In this document: piece after piece, positions 34,557 through 44,979 of the stretch | Layout: every line of letters begins with the position of its first letter | Numbering within the stretch: position 1 is the stretch's first letter | Source: Sphagnum compactum | Taxonomy: Eukaryota > Bryophyta > Sphagnopsida > Sphagnales | Assembly (NCBI GenBank): GCA_965153455.1 | Contig: OZ234501.1 | Span: 1,488,001-1,552,000 of the forward strand | Direction: 5' to 3' | DNA length: 64,000 nucleotides | Made by a program: the position numbers and the translations under genes | The notes under the pieces: model-generated | Told to the model about the DNA's origin: nothing | What the model saw: the letters and a program-made list of their open reading frames with translations, nothing else | Database searches by the model: none

Positions 34557-35128
34557 GGTTTTTGGTATCCCCAAGCAACATTATGAACTGCACTCTCCAA
34601 ACATTCAAATTCTATGACTGCCCAGGAAAAGTCAACCAGGGACTGAAAAGTCAAACCCCCCATATCTTCCAAATGGTGATAGTGTAAAGGAATTTTTTTA
34701 CATCATTGGCTTCAGAACACTTGAAAATGGGGGGGTAGGTCACCTCCAAATATCTAAAATGTAACCGCAATGGGGTCAAAATGCCCATCAAACACAAAAA
34801 CCTCAAATGTCATATATCTTGCAAACCTGACACTTTTAAGCAAAAATAACTTCACCACCAGCTTTAAAACACTTGAAAATGGGGGGGTAGGTCACTGCAA
34901 AACTTTCAACATGTATCATAATTAACCCTTTATGCCCTCATCTATCCGGCCCCCCTGAAATTTCACACCCCCCATATCTTTCAAATGGTGATAGATTAAA
35001 GGAATTTTATTGCACCATTGGCTTCAGAACCCTTGAAAATGGGGGGGTAGGTCACCTCAAAACCCAAAAAAACAAACCCAATTTTGGTGGGAACACCCAT
35101 GTAACCCTAAACCCTAAACCCTAAACCC
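34557..35128 (+). repeat. T unit j, variant body
   Basis: It starts GTTTTTGGTATCCCCAAGC (a body variant also seen at 41058) and has the three boxes, a TGATAGTGTAAAGG variant, and GGGAACACCCATGTA before the telomeric repeats (35102-35128). Confidence 0.7.
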
Positions 35129-36967
35129 AACTTACGGGGAAGGCAGAGGTCACATTTGCAGAGCGTTTCACGTCCGGTAATCAGCAACAGGCCATGGCAG
35201 CACCGAGACTAATTCACCGAATAGCCCCTCACAGTCCGACGTATTTACCGGGTATGATAAAAATGATTACCATCATCGAACATGGGTTTGCATTTTTAGT
35301 GGTTTTGTATGGAGGCATCCCTTTCACCTTAAAGAGCCAAATCCCAGTGCATAAATTGTTGTTGTCGGTGCAAAAGGGGTTGATACATTCATAAGGCGAG
35401 AAGCATCAGAGCCTCTAATGTTGTGTTGCGATCGTATTACTTACGGGAAATTTGAAGCTCATTGAGATGCGCCGTAGATTTCTGGTGTACAATTGTGAGT
35501 CCTAAATTCTGGTTCCATCTTGCTCTTGCGCAGGGTTTTCCACCGGGCGTTCATCGATACTGATCTTAGCATTTAATTTGGCGGCATACTACAACTAGGT
35601 GGGGATTACGGAAAGATAAAATATTTGACTTGTTTGCGGACCATTTTCTTAACTTTCAGGCATTATCTTATTCCCTTACTCGCGTTGATTTATCCTCTCT
35701 ACCGACCAATTCACTCAGGGACAATCACCAAATGTTTTGTTTAGGAAGGCAATTTGTAGCTTTCCTTTCGAAGGTGGACGCTGATAGATAGTCCGAACGT
35801 TCCTCTCCTCTGGCGTGCGCGGTCTGATGGGTGCACAGCTCGGTGGCGCTGGTGCTCATCCATATGTACATGTATGGATGGAACCTGTACATGCGGAAGC
35901 GTGCTCGCATGGACTACACCTTCGTCTTCGAGTTTTCCCGTGGTTCCGAGCTTCACTGTGAGGAAGCCCTCTTAGTCTGCACAGCACTAACCACTGCGCT
36001 TATAGGAGCTACGGTGATGCATTTGAGCATCCGTTCAATGTTGTTTCATGCACAAGCATCTGCTGATGTTGACCTCATTCTTGTGGCAGTTACGTCGGTC
36101 GGTTGCAAAATTGGATATCCTCATGTTCTGAAGAACAAATTTGGCTCGAAAGACTTCCAAACCAGATTTTGCTCTAGACCAGCCGAATGCAACGCATCTT
36201 GCCTCATCATCGTATGTATAGGACTTGGAAACACTTCCTCATGGGTCAATTTCGGGGCGTCCCACGGTTTCAATGAATTGCAATAGAGTTGCCACCCGTG
36301 TTACGTCTATGGCGGTCGTTCGGCGTTCGATTCATTCTCCTTCCTTGCACCCCCTTAGGAAGGTTTGCTCCTTGCGACTCACACGCACTATTTTCACCAA
36401 TTGATGGTCGGTCGGTCTAAATGACTAACGAATGGGTGACGTACTCTATGCTGACTGGTTCCTTCTGAACAAATTTTGTCGCATGATTAATTCGTGATGA
36501 AGCTCGTAAGCTGGCAAAGTCGGTGGATCTGGCAGTAAACCTAGGATAAATCAGAAATCATGTACTTGGGACGATGTTGAATTCGTTACAGGCAACGGTA
36601 TCCATATCGAGAGCGAAAGTCTTGATTACTAAGATAGGACATTTTTCCGAGTAGACAAAGTAGTCATCGGATCGATGTTTTGGAACTTCAATTCGTCGGC
36701 ATGTTTCTTCACATGTTCCTCAGATATCTGGAGCTTGCTGCAGAAGAAATGCAATGTTCTTTTTTATCGTGCAATGTTCTACGCAGATGTTAAAACTTTG
36801 TGAGTTAGACCAAATTTCAATTTTGGATGAAGTGGTAGTTGGTGCGTGAACCATGTGGCTTGCAATCATGGGGAATTGCGGCGGAGGTTTGAACCAAGGT
36901 GTTCTAAACCGTCGCGGAGGCTCTAGGTGCCTGACGTTGCCTGCATGAAGTTTTGTAATTCCATAAC

Positions 36968-37228
36968 ATGAGTCGTGCTTCTGTTCGACCGGGTTTTAGG
37001 GTGCGCCTTGTGAATTGGGTCAATGGAAACATTCTCCGACGGATAGCACTGTTTATGGATGATGTAACCCTCGGTATTGATTATCGTTCGTTAAACCTGA
37101 GATACGGACACAAAGTTTTTCCCTACATGTTGTTGCGATGTCATATGTCTTGCAACCCACGGTGCGCCCTGGGCAATTTACGGATGCTTTTGCTGCGATG
37201 TGCCCATAACACGTTTACGACGCCATAA
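36968..37228 (+). CDS. repeat-borne open frame, 86 codons (copy 3)
   Basis: Identical at protein level to the 24448 copy. Function unknown; probably not coding. Confidence 0.15.
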   Translation: MSRASVRPGFRVRLVNWVNGNILRRIALFMDDVTLGIDYRSLNLRYGHKVFPYMLLRCHMSCNPRCALGNLRMLLLRCAHNTFTTP

Positions 37229-37524
37229 GTTCCACGGTGAATACGACATAGACTTACTGTGGAACGTCCTATTTGCAATTGTGTCGTTTAAACCCTAATA
37301 CAATACATCTTGTTAGTAGACAGCTGCAATCTGCATTGCGCGACGGTGATCAATCGAGTGCAACATGATTCGTCGAAGAAACAAACATGCAGTCGTGTCT
37401 AAAATGAATGAAGGTTGCGTACCCTGGGAAACTTAAAATCCTAGGGATAATCTGTGAAACTTGGCTGAGTCTGATGGAGAGAGGATCAAACCGATGACCC
37501 CGAGTCATTCCTCGCAAACTGAAT

Positions 37525-37947
37525 GTGACTGGCATTGACTCGAACTACTTCTCGTTGCTTATCTCCGTTGATGTTTGTTTGGGCAGTCCGGTGGCTGAAC
37601 TCTTGGGCTCGCATAACACCGAGGAAGAAGTAGCCCACTACCGAAATCATGCACGAGTTCCTTGGGCTCTTTACCCTAGGCTCGATCCATCGAGTTTTGT
37701 TTTTCCTTTCTTATCGTCTTTGTTCTCGTCCAACCCCTGGCTTAGTACAGCCGGAACCCTGGCTGCTTCAAGTCGTATTCTCGGCCTTCCTATCGTGTGT
37801 GCTGTGATCGTTGCGGTGGGCATGAACCTTGCAAGCCTGCGTTCAAATTTGCGGAGAGATAAAAACAACGATCGAAAAACACTTACGCTTCATAAATTAT
37901 TTCTCGTTTTGTGGTTATTATTGAAGAACAAGGCTATTCGAAAATAA
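37525..37947 (+). CDS. repeat-borne open frame, 140 codons (copy 5)
   Basis: Copy 5 of the MTGIDSNYF frame, with G to R (YPRLD), H to N (SSNPW) and A to V (VAVGM). It shares the R variant and the AATTTG codons with copy 2, in line with the subfamily split. Confidence 0.2.
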   Translation: MTGIDSNYFSLLISVDVCLGSPVAELLGSHNTEEEVAHYRNHARVPWALYPRLDPSSFVFPFLSSLFSSNPWLSTAGTLAASSRILGLPIVCAVIVAVGMNLASLRSNLRRDKNNDRKTLTLHKLFLVLWLLLKNKAIRK

Positions 37948-38725
37948 AACAAAATAGCCTGAGAAATTGAAAAATGAAAAATAAATAAATAAATAAAAAG
38001 GAAAAAATGAATCATCAGAAAAAATATTAGTGATCTTTTTCGTTCTGTGGAAATGAAATTTCACTTTCTAATTATTATTTAGAAAACCTTTTTGAAAAAA
38101 AATTGAAAAAGAAAAGGAATGCAAAAAACACAAAGAAAGAAAGACCGAAACAAAAAAAAGATAAAGAAATGGGGATCTTATATTCTTATATAGTAAACAA
38201 AGTCGTGGACGAGATGAAGCTTTCCATCCATCCGTCCGTCGCGTCATCCATCTTCTCATCTGCCCGTGATCCATCCAAACACAACAAATATATATCTTAA
38301 AAAGGGACCTTAAATGTACCCATATCCCCGTCCTCCTTCCACCTTAAACCCATATATCTAGGGGTACCCATTTCCCCCCTCCCCCTCAACAGTAAAAAAA
38401 AAAAATTAAAAAAATGCATCAAGGTGCACCCCTAAACCCCCCCTCGCACAATCAACCCAATATAAACCCTGCCCCTTCTCCACAGTAAAAAGTAATTTCC
38501 TAAAACTTACGAGTAGTAAAAAAAGTAACAAAAGTTACCCCTTTCACCAATAAAAAGTAACTTACAAAACTTACGACCAGTAAAAAAAGTAACTAAAAGT
38601 GAAAAAAGTCAACAAAAACAGCCCGGCATCGCGCGAAAACAGCCCGGCACTACTGTGTATTTTCTCTGGTCAAACAGCCCCCAGCCCCCGGCATTACACT
38701 CGTAATGCTCCGATGACTAAGATAG

Positions 38726-39707
38726 GCCTTCCTATCGTGTGCTGTCATCGTTGCGGCGGGCATGAACCCTGCAAGCCTGCGTTCAAATTTGCGAAGAGAT
38801 AAAAACAACGATCGAAAAACACTTACACTTCAGAAATTATTTCTCTTTTTCTGGTTATTGCTGAAGAACAAGGCTATTCGAAAATAAAACAAAATAGCCT
38901 GAGAAACTGAAAAAAAAAAAAAAAGGGGGGGGAAAGAAAGAATTATCAGAAAAAATATTAGTAATCTTTTTCGTTTTGTGGAAATGAAATCTCACTTTCT
39001 AATTATTATTTAGAAAACCTTTTTGAAAAAAAAATTGAAAAAAAAATTGAGAAAAGAGAAAGACAATGAATGCATAAAACACAAAGAAAAAAAGACCCAA
39101 ACAAAAAAAAGATAAAGAAATGGGGATCTTATATTCTTATATAGTAAAGGACGTCGTGCACGAAATGAAGCTTTCCATCCATCCGTCCGTCGCATCATCC
39201 ATCTTGTCATCTGTCCCGTCATCCATCCAAACACAACAAATATATATCTTAAAAGGGGACCCTAAATGTACCCATTTCCCCGTCCTCCTTCCACCTTAAA
39301 CCCATATATTTAGGCGAAAAAATGTACCCATTTCCCCCCTCCCCCTCAACAGTAAAAAAAAAATTAAAAAAATGCATCAAGGTGCACCCCTAAAACCCCT
39401 CCCCCCTCGCACAATCAACCCAATATAAACCCTGGGCTTCTCCACAGTAAAAAGTAATTCCTAAAACTTACGAGCAGTAAAAAAAGTAACAAAAAGTAAC
39501 TAAACTTACCCCTTTTAGCAGTAAAAAGTCATTTACAAAACTTACAATTAGTAAAAAAAGTAACTAAAAGTAACTAAAAGTGAAAAAAAGTCAACAAAAA
39601 CCGCCCGGCACTGCACGAAAACCGCCCGCCACTCCTGAGTATTTTCTCCGGTCAAACCGCCCGTCGCCCCCGGCATTACGATCGTAATGCTCCGATTACT
39701 AAGATAG
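38726..39707 (+). mobile_element. gamma unit 12, diverged copy
   Basis: It starts GCCTTCCTATCGTGTGCTG inside the 140-codon frame, which is broken here by a 2-base loss. It has an added GGGGGG run (38926) and a longer A/T zone, and an altered end zone (GGCATTACGATCGTAATGC, which still pairs). Ends GATTACTAAGATAG at 39707. Confidence 0.8.
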
Positions 39708-40247
39708 GGAAACCTAAAAAAATGCCCTCCACCCTTCAATAGTAAAAAAAAGAAAAAAAATAAAATCAAGGTGCACCCTAAAAACCCCCCGTCCCATAAT
39801 GACATTGTAAAAAAAATTACCCCCCGCTGAACCCCTCCCTAGCCCCTCCACAATGAAAAAAACATTTAACCCCAAAATGTACCCCTTTCCCCCCTCCTCC
39901 TTCCACCTTTTCATATATCTAAGGGGAAAAAAAAAAACATACACCTCCACCCCCCTCCCCCTCAACAGTAAACAAAAAAGAAAAAAAATCAAGGTGCACC
40001 CTTTCCCCCGTCTCCACAGTAAAAGTAATTTCCCTAAAGTTACAGCCAGTAAAAAAGTAACAAAAAGTAACATCTTTTACCCCTAAACCCAGTAAAAAGT
40101 AACTGTCAAAACTTACCACCAGTAAAAAAAGTAACTAAAAGTAACTAAAGTCAACAAAAACAGCCCGGCACCACTGTGTATAAAATCTGGTCAAACAGCC
40201 CCCAACCCCCGGCATTATGCCCATGATGCTCGGATCATACCTTAAGG
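39708..40247 (+). mobile_element. beta-type unit
   Basis: C-rich and GTAAAAGTAA zones as in alpha and gamma, ending GGCATTATGCCCATGATGC (paired stem with one G-T pair) and GATCATACCTTAAG at 40246. Same tail as at 6518. Confidence 0.7.
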
Positions 40248-40790
40248 TTTTTTTTAATCCCTAAACAACTCTATATAATGCATTATCCAACTTTCAAATT
40301 CTGTGAAAAAAACAGGAAAAGTCAACCAGGGATTGAAAAGTCAAACCCCCCCATATCTTCCAAATGGTGATAAATTATGGTGGGTTTTTTACATCATTGG
40401 ATTTAGAACACTTGAAAATGGGGGGGTAGGTCATCTCCAACTATTAAAAAAAAAACTGCAATAAGGTCAAAATGCCCATCAAACACAAAAACCCCAAATC
40501 TCGTATATCTTGAAAACCTGACACTTTTAAGCAAAAATAACTCCACCACTAACTTTAAAACACTTGAAAATGGGGGGGTAGGTCACCTCAAAACTTTCAA
40601 CATGTATCATAATTAACCCTTTATGCCCTCATCTATCCGGCCCCCCTAACATTTCACACCCCCCATATCTTCCAAATGGTGATAGATTATGGTGGGGTTA
40701 TTGAACCCTCAAAAATGGGGGGGTAGGTCACCTCAAAACCCAAAAAAAAAAACCCAATTTTGGTGGGGACACACATGTAACCCTAAACCC
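40248..40790 (+). repeat. T unit k, short telomeric tail
   Basis: It starts TTTTTTTTAATCCCTAAAC behind the beta end and resembles unit a from about 18720. Three G7 boxes, GGGGACACACATGTA, and only two telomeric units before the next T unit. Confidence 0.75.
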
Positions 40791-41648
40791 ATAATTCCAT
40801 ATTTTTGGCAAAACTTCAAATATTTCCATATTTTTGGCAAACATTGGCATAACTAAAACACAACTTTATATTTTTGGCAAAACTTCACATAATTACATAA
40901 ATTTGGCAAAACTTGATATAACTACATATTTTTGACAAAACTAAATCATAGCCCAAGAACTTTGGGAAAATAAAAATTAAGGTGCATTCCATAGTAACCC
41001 TAAACACTTTATGTGTAATCTTCATCTCCACAATGGCATTGGCTATGCACTTTCTTGGGTTTTTGGTATCCCCAAGCAACTTTATGAACTGCACTCTCCA
41101 AACTTTGAAATTCTGTGACAAGACAAGAAAAATCAACCAGGGATTGGAAAGTCAAACCCCCCCATATCTTCCAAATGGTGATAGTGTAGGGGAATTTTTT
41201 TACATCATTGGATTCAGAACACTTGAAAATGGGGGGGGTAGGTCATCTCCAAATATTAAAAAAAAAACCGCAATCAGGTCAAAATGCCCATCAAACACAA
41301 AAACCCCAAATCTCGTATATCTTGAAAACCTGACACTTTTAAGCAAAAATAACTCCACCACTAGCTTTAAAACACATGAAAATGGGGGGGTAGGTCACTT
41401 CAAAACTTTCAACATGTATCATAATTAACCCTTTATGCCCTCATCTATCAGCCCCCCCTGAAATTTCACACCCCCCGTATCTTTCAAATGGTGATAGTGT
41501 AGGGGAATTTTATTGCACCATTGGATTCAGAGCCCTCAAAAATGGGGGGGTAGGTCACCTCAAAACCCCAAAAAAAAAACTCAATTTTGGTGGGGACACA
41601 CATGTAACCCTAAACCCTAAACCCTAAAACCCTAAACCCTAAACCCTA
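40791..41648 (+). repeat. T unit l, ending in telomeric repeats
   Basis: It starts ATAATTCCATATTTTTGGC. Short-repeat tract, a CTTTGGGAAAATAAAAAT segment, the body variant with GGTATCCCCAAGC, three boxes (one G8), telomeric repeats 41605-41648. Confidence 0.75.
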
Positions 41649-42267
41649 GGAATGCAAAAAACACAAAGAAACCCTAAGACCGAAACAAAAAAAAGATAAA
41701 GAAATGGGGATCTTATATTCTTATATAGTAAACGACGTCGTGGACGAGATGAAGCTTTCCATCCATCCGTCCGTTGCGTCATCCATCTTCTCATCTGCCC
41801 GTCATCCATCCAAACACAACAAATATATATCTTAAAAAGGGACCTTAAATGTACCCATATCCCCGTCCTCCTTCCACCCTGAACCCATATATCTAGGGGT
41901 ACCCATTTCCCCCCTCCCCTTCAACAGTAAAAAAAAAATTAAAAAAATGCATCAAGGTGCACCCCTAAACCCCCCCTCGCACAATCAACCCAATATAAAC
42001 CCTGCCCCTTCTCCATAGTAAAAAGTAATTTCCTAAAACTTACGAGTAGTAAAAAAATAACAAAACTTACCCCTTTCACCAGTAAAAAGTAACTTACAAA
42101 ACTTACGACCAGTAAAAAAAGTAACTAAAAGTAACTAAAAGTGAAAAAAGTCAACAAAAACAGCCCGGCATCGCGCGAAAACAGCCCGGCACTCCTATGT
42201 ATTTTCTCTGGTCAAATAGCCCCCAGCCCCCGGCATTACACTCGTAATGCTCCGATTACTAAGATAG
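41646..42267 (+). mobile_element. gamma unit 14, truncated to the last 620 bases
   Basis: It starts AGGAATGCAAAAAACAC directly behind telomeric repeats. Subfamily with AAACCCTAAGACCG. Standard 3' end at 42267. Confidence 0.8.
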
Positions 42268-43470
42268 GCATAACTCCATAAATTTGGCAAAACTAACACA
42301 TAACTTTATATTTTTGGCAAAACTTCATATAATTCCATATTTTTGTCAAAACTAAGACATAACTTTATATTTTTGGCAAAACTTCATATAATTCCATATT
42401 TTTGTCAAAACTAAGATATAACTTTATATTTTTGGCAAAACTTCATATGATTCCATATTTTTGGCAAAATTAAGACATAACTTTATATTTTTGGCAAAAC
42501 TTCACACATGTCCATATTTTTGGCAAAACTTGACATAACTCCATAAATTTGGCAAAACTAAAACACAACTCTATAGTTTTGGCAAAACTTCACATATTTC
42601 CACAATTTTGGCAAAAACTTAACACAATTCCGTATTTTTGGCAAAACTTGGCATAACTCCATAAATTTGGCAAAACCATAACATAATTATATATTTTTGG
42701 CAAAACTCCACATATTTCCATATTTTTGGCAAAATTCAGCATAACTTCATAAATTTGGCAAAACTTCACATATTTCCATAATTTTGGCAAAAACTTAATA
42801 ACATTCCATATTTTTCGCAAAACTTGGCATAATTCCATAAATTTGGCAAAATTATGACACAACTCTACATTTTTGACAAAACTACACATAACTACATCAA
42901 CCTTAAACCCTAAACCCAAGCAACTTTATAGATTACATTGTCCATCTTACATTGCCTTGGCAACCTTCAAATTCTGTGCACATACAGGAAAAGTCAACCA
43001 GGGACTGGAAAGTCAACCCCCCCATATCTTCCAAATGGTGATACATTATGAAAATGTTTTTACATCATTGGAATCAGAACACTTGAAAATGGGGGGGTAG
43101 GTCACCTCCAAATCCCTAAAAAAAAATCGCAATTGGTTCTAAATGCCTATGTAACCCAAAAACCCCAAATCTTCAATATCTTGCAAATCCTCCAATAAAC
43201 ACTAAAACTAACATCACCATTAGCTTTAAAACACTTGAAAATGGGGGGGTAGGTCACTTCAAAACATTCAAAATCCATAATAATTACCCCTAAACACCTT
43301 CATTTTTCCCGAGACCCCAAATTTTCATACCCCCCATATCTCATAAATGGTGATAGATTATGAAAATGTTTTTGCACCATTGGATTCACAACCCTTGAAA
43401 ATGGGGGGGTAGGCCACCTCCAAACCCAAAAGAAAATACCCAATTTTGGTGGGGACACACATGTAACCCT
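42268..43470 (+). repeat. T unit m, most complete copy (1.2 kb)
   Basis: Starts GCATAACTCC. Long short-repeat tract (to about 42900), TTAAACCCTAAACCC, the GCAACTTTATAGATTACATT segment, three boxes and GGGGACACACATGTAACCCT. Here only one telomeric unit remains before the minisatellite starts. Confidence 0.75.
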
Positions 43471-44960
43471 GCGCGGGTAAAGCGCGCTTTTTCCTGCTTA
43501 TTTCACTTTACCCGCGCTTTCTCCCGCTTACCGCGCTTTATCGCACTTTCTGCTCCTTATTGCGCTTTATCTCGCTTTCTCCCCTTTACCTCGCTTTATC
43601 ACGCTTTCTCCTGCTTTTCCCTGCTTTTTCCTAGTCACCACGCTTGATCCTGCTTTTCTCCGCTTACTACACTTGATCGCGCTTTTTCCTGCTTGTTTCA
43701 CTTTACCCGCGCTTTCTCCCGCTTACCGCGCTTTATCGCACTTTCTGCTCCTTATTGCGCTTTATCTCGCTTTCTCCCCTTTACCTCGCTTTATCACGCT
43801 TTCTCCTGCTTTTCACATCTTTCTCTTGCTCACCACGCTTGATCCTTCTTTCTTCGCTTATTGCATTTGATCGTGCTTTTTCCTGCTTATTTCGCTTTAC
43901 CCCCGCTTTCTCCCGCTTACCGTGCTTTATCGCACTCTCTATTGCTTATTGCGCTTTATTTCGCTTTCTCCCCCTTACTTCGCTTTATCACGCTTTCTCC
44001 TGCTTTTCCCTGCTTTTTCTTGGTCACCACGCTTGATCCTGCTTTTCTTCGCTTACTGCACTTGATCGCGCTTTTTCCTGCTTATTTCACTTTACCCGCG
44101 CTTTCTCCCGCTTACCGCGCTTTATCGCACTTTCTGCTCCTTATTGTGCTTTATCTCGCTTTCTCCCCTTTACCTCGCTTTATCACGCTTTCTCCTGCTT
44201 TTCACATCTTTCTCTTGCTCACCACGCTTGATCCTTCTTTCTTCGCTTATTGCATTTGATCGCGCTTTTTCCTGCTTATTTCGCTTTACCCCCGCTTTCT
44301 CCCGCTTACCGCGCTTTATCGCACTCTCTATTGCTTATTGCGCTTTACCTCGCTTTCTCCCCCTTACTTCGCTTTATCACGCTTTCTCCTGCTTTTTCTT
44401 GGTCACAACGCTTGATCCTGCTTTTCTCCGCTTACTACACTTGATCGCGCTTTTTCCTGCTTATTTCACTTTACCCGCGCTTTCTCCCGCTTACCGCGCT
44501 TTATCGCACTCTCTACTGCTTATTGCGCTTTATCTCGCTTTCTCGCCCTTACCTCGCTTTATCGCGCTTTCTCCTACTTATTTCGCTTTACCCCCGGTTA
44601 TTGCGCACTTTATCGCACTATCTCCCGCTGACCACGCTTTATCGCGCTTTGTCCGCTTATTGCACTTGATCGCGCTTTCTCCTGTTTATTGCACTTTACC
44701 CCGCTTTCTCCCCCTTACCGCGCTTTCTTAAGCTTATTTCGCTTTACCCCCCCTTTCCTCCGCTTATTGCGCATTTTATCGCACTTTCTCCCCCTTACCG
44801 CACTTTTTTCACGCTTTCTACTCCTTATTGCACTTTACCCCGCTTTCTCCCGCTTACTCTGCGTTACTCTTCTTTCTCTTGTGTACCACGCTTTATGTTG
44901 CTTACTGCGTTTTATCGCGCTTTCTCCCACTGATCACACTTTACCCCGTTTTCTCCTACT
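43471..44960 (+). repeat. CGCTTTA minisatellite with 195-bp higher-order period
   Basis: Same basic about 10-base motif as 29475-30310, but organised into blocks. GCGCTTTTTCCTG-type starts recur at 43484, 43679, 43873, 44068, 44262 and 44447 (steps 195, 194, 195, 194, 185). Blocks alternate between two types, giving a roughly 389-bp dimer. After 44600 the order decays. The + strand frames up to 195 codons are artefacts. Confidence 0.9.
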
Positions 44961-44961
44961 T

Positions 44962-44979
44962 AAGTGGAATCATATGTAT
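44962..44979 (+). repeat. orphan alpha-type tail closing the array
   Basis: GGAATCATATGTATAGG matches the alpha tail (GATCATATGTATAGG) at the exact point where the minisatellite gives way to AT-rich spacer. No hairpin precedes it. Confidence 0.5.

Larger units (their letters stand above)
35129..38725 (+). mobile_element. gamma unit 11, longest copy (3.6 kb)
   Basis: The only copy with the 35129-36150 region, which is gene-like in composition and has frames at 35194-35394 and 35831-36286 (151 codons, no recognised domain). It continues through the internal hairpin-less GATTACTAAGATAG at 36624-36637, both repeat-borne frames and the standard 3' zone. The end at 38725 reads GATGACTAAGATAG. It begins directly behind telomeric repeats, so its own 5' end may also be truncated. 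Confidence 0.75.

Noticed and set aside
2873-42267. Helitron interpretation of the hairpin ends
   Set aside because: A hairpin near the 3' end fits, but the alpha and beta tails do not end in CTRR, CTAA in the gamma tail is followed by a conserved GATAG, and there is no TC start or Rep/helicase.
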